Assembly (NCBI GenBank): GCA_964354855.1
Contig: CAYHBO010000017.1
Span: 1 to 32,315, forward strand
Direction of reading: 5' to 3'
Source: CAYHBO01 sp964354855
GTDB taxonomy: Bacteria; Babelota; Babeliae; Babelales; RVW-14
Length of the DNA stretch: 32,315 bases
The notes beneath the pieces were generated by a model. It saw nothing but the letters and a program-made list of their open reading frames with translations, ran no database searches and was not told the origin of the DNA. The position numbers and the translations under genes were made by a program. Every line of letters starts with the position of its first letter. Positions within the stretch are counted from its first letter, which is position 1. Positions 1 to 9,118 of the stretch are shown piece by piece.

Positions 1-144
1 AGGCGGCTGAGCATGTTTTTGCGCAATCTTAAATTAAAAGTTTTTAGCTATAGTATAAGAGCTGAACGATTCAAGGAAAGAATTATTGATTACATTTCTT
101 GCTTTTTTCAATCTCACACTCTTAAGCTTTTAATGTTCAATTAA
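1..144 (+). CDS. Possible 3' end of an unidentified gene, cut by the window edge
   Basis: Frame 1 is open from the first base to a TAA at 142-144, giving 47 residues rich in Lys, Arg, Phe and Ile, ending in a Phe-Phe-Gln stretch and a Leu-Met-Phe-Asn C-terminus. No start is visible, so this would be the tail of a gene that begins outside the window. I cannot assign a family. An open frame of this length can occur by chance in AT-rich DNA, so the call is weak. The following sulfotransferase begins about 45 bases downstream on the same strand. Confidence 0.3.
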   Translation, partial: RRLSMFLRNLKLKVFSYSIRAERFKERIIDYISCFFQSHTLKLLMFN

Positions 145-189
145 AAAAACGTCAAAAGATTATTTATGATTATAAACAAGGAATTAGTC

Positions 190-993
190 ATGAAATATTA
201 TTACTTGTTCTTCTTTTTAACCAGCAACCTTCTTGCGAATCCGGATTTTTTAATTATTGGAGTTACTAAAGGTGGAACAACATCTCTTTACGATTACTTG
301 GTACATCACCCAAAAATTTTTGGAGCAAAAAAAAAGGAATTACATTTTTTTGATGATGACAATGCTTTTAAAAATGGTTTAATCTATTATGAAACTTTAT
401 TTCCCATAAAAAAGAATCCTACCAATTTAACATTTGAAGCCTCTCCTGGGTATTTTTGGAAAACAGTATGTGTTGAAAGAATTTTTCAATCTTATCCTAA
501 AATCAAACTTATTCTTATTTTGCGTAATCCTGTAAAAAGGGCAATTTCTCACTATTTTTATTTTTTTAAGCAACGTTGGGTAGAAAAATCATTTGAAGAA
601 GCAATTAGTATTAAAGGGAAGAATGTAAAGAATCAAGGATCTAATTGGCATCAAATAATAGAGGCTGGGTACTATTTTGAGCATCTTCAAAGATGGCTTA
701 AATTTTTTCCAAAAGAACAAATACACATTACTATTCTTGAAGACTTAATCATTAATCCAGAGCTTGAAGTGAATAAGATATTCAATTTTCTTGGCTTTGA
801 AAATTTCAAACTTAGTTCATATATTCCACAAAATACTGGAGCCTATTCAAATAGTGGCAGTATTACTCAAGAATCAATAAAGATGCTTGAAGATCTTTAT
901 AAACCATACAATAAAAAATTAGAAGAGTTTTTAGGCCGTACATTGCCATGGAACTCTATAAAAATTCTTGTAAATGATGAACCATTTATATAG
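190..993 (+). CDS. PAPS-dependent sulfotransferase, Sulfotransfer_1 type, with hydrophobic N-terminus
   Basis: Expected to transfer a sulfuryl group from PAPS to a hydroxyl or amino group, most often on a glycan. The 5'-phosphosulfate loop GVTKGGTTSL lies at residues 24-33 (Lys27) and the 3'-phosphate motif LRNPVKRAISHY at 111-122 (Arg112, Ser120), both in the usual order and spacing. I prefer the ATG at 190 over the one at 166, because AAGGA at 178-182 sits 7 bases before it; this gives 267 residues. The start MKYYYLFFFLTSNLLA looks like a short signal peptide or anchor, and the first core strand follows at once. A hand count of two 60-base lines gives about 27% G+C, against roughly 40-45% in lines of sufS and glmS, which suggests acquisition. 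It converges on gmd with 5 bases between the stops. The substrate is unknown. Confidence 0.88.
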   Translation: MKYYYLFFFLTSNLLANPDFLIIGVTKGGTTSLYDYLVHHPKIFGAKKKELHFFDDDNAFKNGLIYYETLFPIKKNPTNLTFEASPGYFWKTVCVERIFQSYPKIKLILILRNPVKRAISHYFYFFKQRWVEKSFEEAISIKGKNVKNQGSNWHQIIEAGYYFEHLQRWLKFFPKEQIHITILEDLIINPELEVNKIFNFLGFENFKLSSYIPQNTGAYSNSGSITQESIKMLEDLYKPYNKKLEEFLGRTLPWNSIKILVNDEPFI

Positions 994-998
994 TTATG

Positions 999-2126
999 TT
1001 ACACAATTTGTTGATGCTGCGTATAGATAAACCCTTTATACTGATTTACTTTAATGCCCTCACCTGGCGCATCAATGCCTTCAAGTTTAAGGTCATAATC
1101 AACCATGATGCGTATTAACTCATCGAATGTTACACGTGGCTGCCAGCCAAGACATTCGCGTGCTTTGGTGATATCTGCTTGAAGATGGTCAACATCGGTT
1201 GGGCGATAGTAGCGTGGCGAGATAGTAATGATAATATCGCCCGGCTTAACCGCCATAACATCGGCTCGTACATGGTTAACGATACCTTGTTCGTGTACGC
1301 CGGAACCAACCCAAGTAAGTTCAATCCCAACATAAGAAAACGCTTTTTCAATAAAGGAGCGTACTGTATGGCTTTGTCCCGTCCCCACAACATAGTCCAT
1401 TGGCTTTGGCTGTTGTAACATGAGCCACATCATCTCAACGTATTCAGGCGCAAACCCCCAATCACGCTTTGCGTCAAGATTGCCCAGTAAAATAGATTTT
1501 TGTTTTCCAGCAAGAATATGTGCTAATCCACGCGTAATTTTTCGGGTGACAAAGGTTTCACCACGTCGCGGGCTTTCATGATTAAATAAAATCCCATTGC
1601 ACGCAAATAGGCCATATGCTTCACGGTAGTTAACCACCATCCAGTAGGCATACAATTTTGCAGCCGCATACGGACTACGCGGCGAGAACATGGTCTGTTC
1701 ATTTTGCGGTGGTAAGGCCGCTCCAAACATTTCTGATGATGAAGCTTGATAAAATTTGGTGGTAATGCCGCTACGACGAATTGATTCCAGCAATCGCGTG
1801 GTACCTAGCGCCGTTACATTCCCTGTGTACTCGGGCATATCAAATGAAACTTTAACGTGTGACTGTGCTCCAAGATGATAGATTTCATCAGGTTTGATAT
1901 TCCAAATCACTTCACTGATGGTTCCCGGATCTGAAAGATCTCCGTAGTGTAAAAAAAGATCGGCTTGCGTATCATGTGGATCATCATAGATGTGATCGAT
2001 ACGTTGAGTATTAAATGATGATGCTCGACGAATGATGCCATGAACCTGATAGCCCTTTGCTAACAGAAATTCTGCCAGGTACGAACCATCTTGGCCCGTA
2101 ACCCCGGTAATGAGTGCTTTCTTCAT
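999..2126 (-). CDS. gmd: GDP-mannose 4,6-dehydratase
   Basis: Converts GDP-D-mannose to GDP-4-keto-6-deoxy-D-mannose, the precursor of GDP-fucose, GDP-rhamnose, GDP-perosamine and related surface sugars. It is an extended short-chain dehydrogenase: the NADP-binding GVTGQDGSYLAEFLL motif is at residues 8-22, the catalytic Ser/Glu of SSSEMFG at 129-135, and the Tyr-x3-Lys pair at Tyr153 and Lys157 within SPYAAAKLY. The start is placed at the ATG on the complement of 2124-2126, which follows GAGGG at good spacing, rather than at the ATG 15 codons upstream. This gives 375 residues, within the usual family size. The downstream epimerase or reductase is not in the window, so the final sugar cannot be named. 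Confidence 0.95.
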   Translation of the reverse strand: MKKALITGVTGQDGSYLAEFLLAKGYQVHGIIRRASSFNTQRIDHIYDDPHDTQADLFLHYGDLSDPGTISEVIWNIKPDEIYHLGAQSHVKVSFDMPEYTGNVTALGTTRLLESIRRSGITTKFYQASSSEMFGAALPPQNEQTMFSPRSPYAAAKLYAYWMVVNYREAYGLFACNGILFNHESPRRGETFVTRKITRGLAHILAGKQKSILLGNLDAKRDWGFAPEYVEMMWLMLQQPKPMDYVVGTGQSHTVRSFIEKAFSYVGIELTWVGSGVHEQGIVNHVRADVMAVKPGDIIITISPRYYRPTDVDHLQADITKARECLGWQPRVTFDELIRIMVDYDLKLEGIDAPGEGIKVNQYKGFIYTQHQQIV

Positions 2127-2345
2127 AAACAACCCTCGTAAAAGACTACGTGTTTTTTCTTGAGTCACCATAGCGCCAAATTCAGTTTGATAAAAGAAAA
2201 AAGTAACGAACCAAAGTAATAAAATCTTTATTCTTAAAACCTAAGACATATCTTTCAAAAAATTCTTGAAACTCTATACAAGATTACTGAAAATAAAGCA
2301 TCTTTATAAAATATTCCATTGTCATAGCCTGAGAAAGAACACTCA

Positions 2346-3653
2346 ATGAACATTAAATTATTTTTTATACTCTGTTTTTTAAGCTACTTGACTCAGTATC
2401 CCATTCAATCTATGCAATCTACCGTAGCAACAAGTACTTCTCCACGGGAACGCCTGGATCAAGAGTTAGTTACCCACATCGAGAGTCGTGATCCTATAAA
2501 AAACATTCCCGCTTCTGTCAATCTTTCACCTAATACAAGATCGCTACTGGAACACTGGGTAACCATTGAAAAAAACACTTTTCTTAAAGTGCGCATCAAG
2601 GAAATTATTAACTTAATTCCAAAACCGTCAACAGTCTTGGCGCGACCTCAAGAAACAGCTCAACGAAGAAGTTTTACTCAGGTAACTACAAGAGCTTTCC
2701 GTAATGCTACCCCCCCTGCCCAAATAAAAAATTGGGCAGATGAAGAAGTCGAAGAAGAACCAGTGCAACAACAACCCGATCCAAGATCTTGGGCTCAGGT
2801 ACTCTTCCCAGGGAGAGAACGTGCTCACCAATCAACTCAAAACTTAAGTGGCAACGTATTTAAAGCATTTAACGACGTCATTAATCTTCTAAAAAAAGGT
2901 AATAAAAATTACGAAATAATGTTAGGAATGGTGAAATTAGAAGATTGGATAAGCAACGAAGACGATGAGAAAAACCATCTTCTTACTCAAATAATACGAA
3001 TACTTCATAAATTGCCTGAACTAGCGTCAATCAAGATTAAATGTTTTGTGTTATATATCCTTGAACAACTCAAAGCACATCCAGGACTTATTCAGTCAAA
3101 CAGCCCATTATGGAATAAAAATAAATGCGATGAAGATATTATTGCGGTAACTATTTTACGCGGCATTTGGAATATTTCCATGGAACTACTTGCCTTAAGA
3201 AAATTAGGTGATCCTGACAGATTTAAAGCGTATCTTGAAACCCCGCAAAAACATAGCTTACTGATACAAAAAGTATGGCAAACCAAAAGTTTTCAGGTTA
3301 TCCCAACAAAGCATCGCAATCACGCCGTGATTGATCGTCAACAACTACAACGAACCTTAGCTCAACTTTATGATGAAGAAGGCGTTCTAAAAAATCTAAA
3401 CAGCCATCAAGAAGTCGTAGCAGATGATTATGTTAATCCTCCACCTTACCAGCCTGAATGGTTTGCATACCAAGATGATAATGGGCATGTGGTGTATATT
3501 AAAAACGGATTTCCAATGTTATGGTTTTTTGATGGCGATAAATTAAATGATAGGTTTCAAGGCCTTCAATATTACTATTTATTTGACCCAGTAATTGGAT
3601 TTTACTATATAAAACACGGGATTATGCACACACTTAAACCATATGAAGATTAA
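2346..3653 (+). CDS. Exported ankyrin-like paralogue 1 (435 aa)
   Basis: First of four tandem paralogues. Residues 1-22 form a signal peptide ending Ile-Gln-Ser before Met23. Residues about 25-165 are low-complexity linker with an acidic patch (DEEVEEEP). Residues about 175-345 are the shared family module: a Trp-Ile/Val segment (EDWISNEDDEKNHLLTQIIR, 199-218), then the ankyrin-like helix pair around DEDIIAVTILRG (262-273) followed by ELLALRKLGDPDRFKAYL (280-297). The match to proteins 2 and 3 is clear by eye across that span. The C-terminal 70 residues are rich in Tyr, Trp and Phe and differ from protein 2; they loosely recall the tail of protein 3. Protein 2 begins 23 bases downstream, so the two are probably cotranscribed. 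No enzymatic motif was seen; a host-contact or effector role is inference. Confidence 0.85.
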   Translation: MNIKLFFILCFLSYLTQYPIQSMQSTVATSTSPRERLDQELVTHIESRDPIKNIPASVNLSPNTRSLLEHWVTIEKNTFLKVRIKEIINLIPKPSTVLARPQETAQRRSFTQVTTRAFRNATPPAQIKNWADEEVEEEPVQQQPDPRSWAQVLFPGRERAHQSTQNLSGNVFKAFNDVINLLKKGNKNYEIMLGMVKLEDWISNEDDEKNHLLTQIIRILHKLPELASIKIKCFVLYILEQLKAHPGLIQSNSPLWNKNKCDEDIIAVTILRGIWNISMELLALRKLGDPDRFKAYLETPQKHSLLIQKVWQTKSFQVIPTKHRNHAVIDRQQLQRTLAQLYDEEGVLKNLNSHQEVVADDYVNPPPYQPEWFAYQDDNGHVVYIKNGFPMLWFFDGDKLNDRFQGLQYYYLFDPVIGFYYIKHGIMHTLKPYED

Positions 3654-3676
3654 AAGCGTAGTCACAGAAAGAGCTG

Positions 3677-4966
3677 ATGGTGAATATCACATTGATTGTT
3701 ATATATTTTTTTGTAACCATCATGACTCAACACTCTGTTCAAGCAATGCAAACACAGTCACTAAGCTTTTCCATCCCTCCACAACTAGAAACCGAACTTC
3801 GAAGTGATATCCCTATCAAAGAAATTGGGTCTCCATTCAAAGATCCGTACTATTCTTTAAGTTCGAGTAACGAAGATACAACCTTAGGTCGACTTATTAT
3901 TTATGCTTATCGTGAACAAGATCAAAATATAAGAAGCAGAATCATTGCTTATATCGTACATCAACTGGAATTAATCGATTTTACCAATCAAGAAGCATTT
4001 GATCAAGCGTTTGCGCCGCATGTATTAGGCGACAATCCTCTTATCATGGCATCTTGTCTTACATTCTATGGCATGGTCATAGCTATTCTTAATGTTTTCA
4101 AAAAACACATGACGGAACAACAGTTTCAAGCCTACTTAATAACCAATGTCCCCTATTTTGTGCAACCTCCACAGCCATTTTTTCCTCTAGCATTAAGCCC
4201 ACATGCCATAACTACTACAGACGAATCTATAGGCTACCCATCTCCGACAACCCCAATAGATGTTAATTCTGAAATTAAAACCCCGCATAAAGAAGTACTT
4301 ATTGCGATTATAGATCTTATAAAAAGAGGGGCTTATTATTACAAAAACGCATTTGACATAGTGACCGTGCAAGACTGGATAACTAAGGTCGATAACCATA
4401 ACAATCACCTGCTTGCACAGCTCATACGATTTATTTACGTATTACCAGAAAAAGGATATCAATATGCATTGCTATTCGTATTAGAACTTCTTGATAAACT
4501 ACAGATGTCAGGACTAAATAATCACAACCTATGGATTCTCAATAACTCAGGGGAAGACATTATTGCCATGGCAATCTTACGTGGCATGTCAAGCCTCGTT
4601 GACCGTCTTTTAACATTACGAGAAGCATATGATCCGGTAGGATTTAAAACATATCTTATAACTCCACAACGACATATTCTTATTCTTTTTAAAGTTTTTC
4701 ATCATGCAGCATTACTTGAAATTTTTACAAAAAGAGATCCTGAAGAATTGCATGAAGATCGTCTACGCGTAGATCAAAAACTTAAAGACATTTACAAACA
4801 AAAAAACATTACTATTCCTAATCGACGACAAAGAAAATGTTATACTGCTTTACAAACATTTTATGATGATCAAGGTCACCCGATAGAAACAATCTATTAT
4901 CCAGATTCAGATAGTCAAAGTACCGCGGTGTCTCCATCGAGCCCCTCATTTTCTCCTAAAACCTAA
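3677..4966 (+). CDS. Exported ankyrin-like paralogue 2 (429 aa)
   Basis: The signal peptide ends Val-Gln-Ala before a Met, the same arrangement as in its neighbours. If the GTG codon at 3680 is the true start, the leader is exactly 22 residues, as in paralogues 1 and 4. It carries both family modules: an N-terminal helical module (about 45-155, with IRSRIIAYIVHQLELID) also seen in paralogues 3 and 4, and the shared module at about 205-375 (VQDWITKVDNHNNHLLAQLI, SGEDIIAMAILRGMSSLV, DPVGFKTYL). These read as degenerate ankyrin repeats. The C-terminus is short and Ser-rich, without the aromatic tail of paralogue 1. A hairpin followed by Ts lies about 40 bases downstream of the stop. Function unknown. 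Confidence 0.85.
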   Translation: MVNITLIVIYFFVTIMTQHSVQAMQTQSLSFSIPPQLETELRSDIPIKEIGSPFKDPYYSLSSSNEDTTLGRLIIYAYREQDQNIRSRIIAYIVHQLELIDFTNQEAFDQAFAPHVLGDNPLIMASCLTFYGMVIAILNVFKKHMTEQQFQAYLITNVPYFVQPPQPFFPLALSPHAITTTDESIGYPSPTTPIDVNSEIKTPHKEVLIAIIDLIKRGAYYYKNAFDIVTVQDWITKVDNHNNHLLAQLIRFIYVLPEKGYQYALLFVLELLDKLQMSGLNNHNLWILNNSGEDIIAMAILRGMSSLVDRLLTLREAYDPVGFKTYLITPQRHILILFKVFHHAALLEIFTKRDPEELHEDRLRVDQKLKDIYKQKNITIPNRRQRKCYTALQTFYDDQGHPIETIYYPDSDSQSTAVSPSSPSFSPKT

Positions 4967-5007
4967 TAATTTAAAATAAAATTGCAAATTGACTTATTCT
5001 ATATAAG

Positions 5008-5049
5008 CTATAAGAACTATAAACAATTTACATTGTTCTTATAGTTTTT
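5008..5049 (+). terminator. Terminator-like or attenuator-like hairpin between paralogues 2 and 3
   Basis: CTATAAGAAC at 5008-5017 is perfectly complementary to GTTCTTATAG at 5035-5044, and a run of Ts follows at 5045-5049. A second, smaller stem (AACAAT at 5022-5027 with ATTGTT at 5032-5037) shares bases with the right arm, so the two cannot form fully together. It may end transcription of paralogues 1-2 or attenuate paralogue 3, whose ribosome-binding site GGAGG lies just beyond at 5058-5062. The stem is AT-rich and therefore weak for a classical terminator. Confidence 0.4.
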
Positions 5050-5069
5050 AAAAATATGGAGGCTATATC

Positions 5070-6704
5070 ATGAAGAGCATAATTAAATCGATTTTTGCCT
5101 TAAGCTTTGTAGGTTTTTTTACTAGTGAGATTATTCACTCAATGAAACCCCAAAACCCACGATCAATAGATATATTACAGCGTAATTTACCTGATGATTT
5201 ATTAGTAAGTCTTAATGGAAGTCTTGCGGTTAAAAGCATTAAGCCATTCACAGAGTATTTAGACAAAATTATTGATATCCACGGAAGCCATGTTTTGCAT
5301 CTACTGGTACTTTCTGCTGGAAATAAGCCTGAAAATATTAAAGACAGAATCAGCAGATACATTATTCATGGATTTAGTTTACTAGACCTGAAGGATCATG
5401 AAATACTTAATAAAGTATTAGCTCTCAATAAGTTAGAAGATTCATTTCTTAATTTAGCGGCAAAAAAAGGCCTTCATTCGCTTGTTATTGAAGTTCTTAA
5501 GTTTCTAAAACCAATTATGACTGAAGCAGACTTTCATAATTACTTCAATCCTCTATTACAACAAGCAGAGCAATCAGATGTCCCATTTACCCAGGATCAA
5601 CAAGTAGACATTCTTGTACTTTACCCAAGCCGACAACCAGTTGTTGTACCGCAAGTTGAAGTAGAAAGGTCCGCACCAATTCCCGTTAAAGAAGATCATG
5701 GCGATGGACTGCAACCTAGCATGGCACCAGAGAATGAAAGAAGAAGACATTCCATCCATTCCCGAAAAAATCAAAACGATCAAACTGGATTACTTAATAT
5801 CTTAAATAAACTTGGAGGAAACAGAATTATTTTAGATCAACTTATAAGTGGTCAAAAAACTTATGAAGAGGTTTTTTTAGATATCCCATTAGCATCTTGG
5901 GTTTCCGATCCCGATGAATTTAGTAATCACTTTATTGCACAACTTATAAGAATCATGCATGCCCAGCTAAACGAAAATTTATTTTCGTTACACTTACCAT
6001 TTATACAATATCTTATTGATCAAATTGCAATTAAGCACCACGATTTTGTTATTCCACATAAAGATTCTCGTTTAGATTGCGGATTATGGCGTATAAATGG
6101 CTCAGGGGAAGACATTCTTGCTATGGCAATTTTACGAGGTATGCATAGTCTTGTTTTTTACTTACTTGAGTTAAGAAAACAAGTTGATCCAGATGGGTTT
6201 AAGTCTTATCTTGAAGCCAAACAAAAACATCATCTTCTTTTGGAAAAGGCAATTGATAGTTCGTCATGGCGACAAATTATAACTAAACGGACAGACAGAA
6301 ATTTATCGGAAGATCGCCAACAATTACTTAACAGGCTTATTGATTATTATGAAGCTCATCAAGTATTGATCCCTTATAGTATCAAAGTTAATTTTCCAGG
6401 TCGTTTTCCAATCATTGAGGCGTATCAAGAACGAGCTGCTCATCCGGTACCAGGACCAGCACCAGCACCAGCACCGTTAAAATATCCAGCATATGTTGCG
6501 AATAACATAAGAGCTGTTCTCTTTCTTGATTTATCAGGATCTGCTTTGCTTTATTACTTGGATAATCAATCCAGATGGGTCTCAACAAACTGTTATTTAG
6601 AGTATGATCCTCAGAGAAGGCCGTATTACCGAGATAAAAATGGTTACATTTGGTTCTTAATAAGATCAGAACATCTTGATTCACCGGTGCACGACAGACA
6701 GTAA
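5070..6704 (+). CDS. Exported ankyrin-like paralogue 3 (544 aa)
   Basis: The largest family member. GGAGG lies 7 bases before the ATG. The signal peptide ends Ile-His-Ser before Met25. The N-terminal module (about 50-160) includes FLNLAAKKGLHSLVIEVLKF (126-145), a recognisable ankyrin-like helix pair. A linker rich in Pro, Glu and Arg covers about 165-240. The shared module is at about 255-430 (LASWVSDPDEFSNHFIAQLI, GSGEDILAMAILRGMHSLVF, DPDGFKSYL). A Pro-Ala tract follows near 458-467, encoded by a short CCAGCA repeat that could vary in length. The C-terminal 70 residues are rich in Tyr and Trp, and resemble the tail of paralogue 1 in composition. No catalytic motif was seen. Confidence 0.85.
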   Translation: MKSIIKSIFALSFVGFFTSEIIHSMKPQNPRSIDILQRNLPDDLLVSLNGSLAVKSIKPFTEYLDKIIDIHGSHVLHLLVLSAGNKPENIKDRISRYIIHGFSLLDLKDHEILNKVLALNKLEDSFLNLAAKKGLHSLVIEVLKFLKPIMTEADFHNYFNPLLQQAEQSDVPFTQDQQVDILVLYPSRQPVVVPQVEVERSAPIPVKEDHGDGLQPSMAPENERRRHSIHSRKNQNDQTGLLNILNKLGGNRIILDQLISGQKTYEEVFLDIPLASWVSDPDEFSNHFIAQLIRIMHAQLNENLFSLHLPFIQYLIDQIAIKHHDFVIPHKDSRLDCGLWRINGSGEDILAMAILRGMHSLVFYLLELRKQVDPDGFKSYLEAKQKHHLLLEKAIDSSSWRQIITKRTDRNLSEDRQQLLNRLIDYYEAHQVLIPYSIKVNFPGRFPIIEAYQERAAHPVPGPAPAPAPLKYPAYVANNIRAVLFLDLSGSALLYYLDNQSRWVSTNCYLEYDPQRRPYYRDKNGYIWFLIRSEHLDSPVHDRQ

Positions 6705-6812
6705 ATATAAAAAATAATAAGCTAAAATTAATATAATTTTTATTACATATCTATATACTTTCCCGGGTCTTGAGCCTCAATAATTTTTCTTATTCCCAGT
6801 GAAAGTTTATGT

Positions 6813-7763
6813 ATGAAATTTAAATTATTTTTTACGCTGTGCTTCTTAAACGTTGCAACAAACAACACGATTCAGTCAATGCATAGAGGAAGACATTATC
6901 CTGCTCCAAGTCATTTGATAACACATATTCCATTACCCCAAGCATTAAGTATAATGTTAGATAATCAAGATATTTCCGTAGAACAAATTCCCCCATTTAC
7001 TGAATATTCTCAATTCGACCAATATGGGAACAACGTGTTAAGTCTTCTTGTTAGACATGCATATGCATTACCAAAAGAACAAGCTCAAAGAGTATGTGCG
7101 TATATTCTCTTCAATGTTCGATCGATAACTCCAGAGGATAAAAAAACCATCGATCTTGCACTTAAAATAAATATATTTAACGAAGGGTTTTTAACCATAG
7201 CCATTTATAGAAAATATCATGTCATTGCTAGAGCAGGACTAGCATTGGTAGAAGCTACTGAAACATTAAGAAAATTTGCTGAGTCTCTTAACTATATATT
7301 TACATGCAATCATGAAAGAGGCTCACTGCTTTGGTGGACCGTATTTCCTCCACAGATCCCTCGAAAATTTATGCTCACTAAAGAAGATATACTCGATGAA
7401 CAACTTGATCATGCAAAGCTTATCGTTGATATTTATGAACTGTTTTTCCGAGTAGTTCCTGGACATCAAGACTTAAAAAAATCTATAATAATCGAAGCAT
7501 ATAAGCGTTCTTTGGAAAGAATTAAAGCAAGTCAGGAATTTCAAGAAACGGCTTCTGTCTCTCCAACACCTCTACAACCTAGAGCCCTACAAACGGCTCA
7601 GACATCCAGCGCTCATACAATAGAAAGCGCAATCTGTTTCTGGTGTCAAAAACAGACAGATTGTATAATTGTTCCATGTACAAGTCCCAACTGTCAGTGT
7701 CATAGCACTTATTTCTGCTGTTTAGCCTGTGCACAATTATATGGAAATAGTAATTCTATATGA
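6813..7763 (+). CDS. Exported ankyrin-like paralogue 4 with Cys-rich tail (316 aa)
   Basis: The signal peptide (1-22) is nearly the same as that of paralogue 1 (KLFFTLCFL, then Thr-Ile-Gln-Ser before Met23). It keeps only the N-terminal family module (about 50-160: QIPPFTEYSQFDQYGNNVLS matches KPFTEYLDKIIDIHGSHVLH in paralogue 3) and lacks the Trp-Ile/GEDI module. The C-terminus instead carries nine Cys and one His between residues 275 and 306 (C275, C278, C284, C289, C294, C296, H297, C302, C303, C306), a pattern suited to binding one or two zinc ions and loosely like RING or MYND fingers. The ribosome-binding site is weak. Function unknown. Confidence 0.82.
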   Translation: MKFKLFFTLCFLNVATNNTIQSMHRGRHYPAPSHLITHIPLPQALSIMLDNQDISVEQIPPFTEYSQFDQYGNNVLSLLVRHAYALPKEQAQRVCAYILFNVRSITPEDKKTIDLALKINIFNEGFLTIAIYRKYHVIARAGLALVEATETLRKFAESLNYIFTCNHERGSLLWWTVFPPQIPRKFMLTKEDILDEQLDHAKLIVDIYELFFRVVPGHQDLKKSIIIEAYKRSLERIKASQEFQETASVSPTPLQPRALQTAQTSSAHTIESAICFWCQKQTDCIIVPCTSPNCQCHSTYFCCLACAQLYGNSNSI

Positions 7764-7897
7764 AATTTAAATACACATTTATTAGAAAAAAGTTTTTTTA
7801 AGATGACGTACATTCTAGATATGATAAACTTACTTTTACGTTATCTAGCGATGTTTTCCGCCTTAACCATAACCCAGTAACAGTAGTCATTATCTTT

Positions 7898-9118
7898 ATG
7901 AATAGTCCCACCGTAAAAAAAGATTTCCCCATATTTAAATTAAACAGCAAAAAAGCGTTTATTTATTTAGACAGTGCTGCTACGAGTCAAAAACCACAAG
8001 TGGTCATTGATGCTATAACTAATTTTTATACAAATTCATATGCTACCGTACATCGTTCTTTGTATGCACAGGGTGAAATGGTTACAACGCGTTATGAAGT
8101 AATTAGAAAACAAACGGCACAATTTATTAACGCTCAACATGTAGAAGAAATTATTTTTACCAAGGGTACAACCGAAAGTATTAATTTTGTTGCTGATGCC
8201 TGGGCTAGAAAGCATTTGAAAGCTGGTGATGAAATATTACTGACGCAGGTTGAACATCATGCAAATTTATTACCCTGGCAACGCGTAGCACGTGAGACTG
8301 GGGCAATAATAAAATTTATTCCGCTCAATAAAAGTACTTTTATGCTTGAATATACAAAAGAACTTGTAACTTCAAAAACAAAACTAGTTGCCGTTACCCA
8401 TACTTCAAACGTTCTTGGGGCTGTATGGCAAAAAAACCAACTGGAACAACTCATAGTACAAGCACACCAGGTGGGCGCACGAGTATTGATCGATGCCGCA
8501 CAATCAGTTACGCATGAAATTATCGATGTACAAAAACTCAACCCTGATTTTTTAGTTTTTTCTACGCATAAAGCTTACGGTCCAACCGGCTTAGGTATTT
8601 TATTTATAAAAAAAGAACTTCATGACCACATAGAACCGTATCAACTAGGTGGCTCTATGGTCTACAGCGTTTCGTATGAAAGCGTTTCATGGGCTCCAGC
8701 TCCACAAAAGTTTGAAGCAGGAACGCCACCAATCGCCTCAGTAATGGGGTGGGGGGCAACGCTTGATTACTTGGCAACGCTTGATCGAGATGCACTGTAT
8801 AAACAAGAAACAGCACTGTGTAAGAAATTAATTGGTCAACTACGAGAACTCAAAAATCTTGAAATTATTGGCAACCGTGAATGCATGAGCTTCTTAGTAT
8901 CATTCAAAATAAACGGCCTTCATGCACATGACGTCGCCAGTTATCTTGGATCTCAAAATATTGCAGTACGCGCCGGTCATCACTGTGCTCAACCACTTAT
9001 TGATGTACTTGGCAGTGACTCATTACTTCGCATTAGCATTGGTATTTACAACACTATTGAAGATATTGAAATTTGTGTCACCGAACTTAAAAACGCCATA
9101 AACTATTTATCCATATGA
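7898..9118 (+). CDS. sufS: Cysteine desulfurase SufS
   Basis: A PLP enzyme that takes sulfur from cysteine, giving alanine and a persulfide for iron-sulfur cluster assembly. The group II (SufS/CsdA) type is shown by the PLP lysine in STHKAYGPTG (Lys225) and the catalytic cysteine in RAGHHCAQPL (Cys363), with 406 residues in total, the usual size. The N-terminus (YLDSAATSQKPQ, residues 23-34) also fits. The stop codon overlaps the start of sufU (ATGA), which implies translational coupling and supports SufU as its sulfur acceptor. No clear Shine-Dalgarno precedes the ATG at 7898. sufB, sufC and sufD are absent from the window. Confidence 0.96.
   Translation: MNSPTVKKDFPIFKLNSKKAFIYLDSAATSQKPQVVIDAITNFYTNSYATVHRSLYAQGEMVTTRYEVIRKQTAQFINAQHVEEIIFTKGTTESINFVADAWARKHLKAGDEILLTQVEHHANLLPWQRVARETGAIIKFIPLNKSTFMLEYTKELVTSKTKLVAVTHTSNVLGAVWQKNQLEQLIVQAHQVGARVLIDAAQSVTHEIIDVQKLNPDFLVFSTHKAYGPTGLGILFIKKELHDHIEPYQLGGSMVYSVSYESVSWAPAPQKFEAGTPPIASVMGWGATLDYLATLDRDALYKQETALCKKLIGQLRELKNLEIIGNRECMSFLVSFKINGLHAHDVASYLGSQNIAVRAGHHCAQPLIDVLGSDSLLRISIGIYNTIEDIEICVTELKNAINYLSI

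Noticed and set aside
1..144. Transposase tail at the left edge
   Set aside because: The Phe-Lys/Ile-Phe-Phe pattern loosely recalls C-termini of some transposases, but there is no catalytic motif or terminal repeat to support it.
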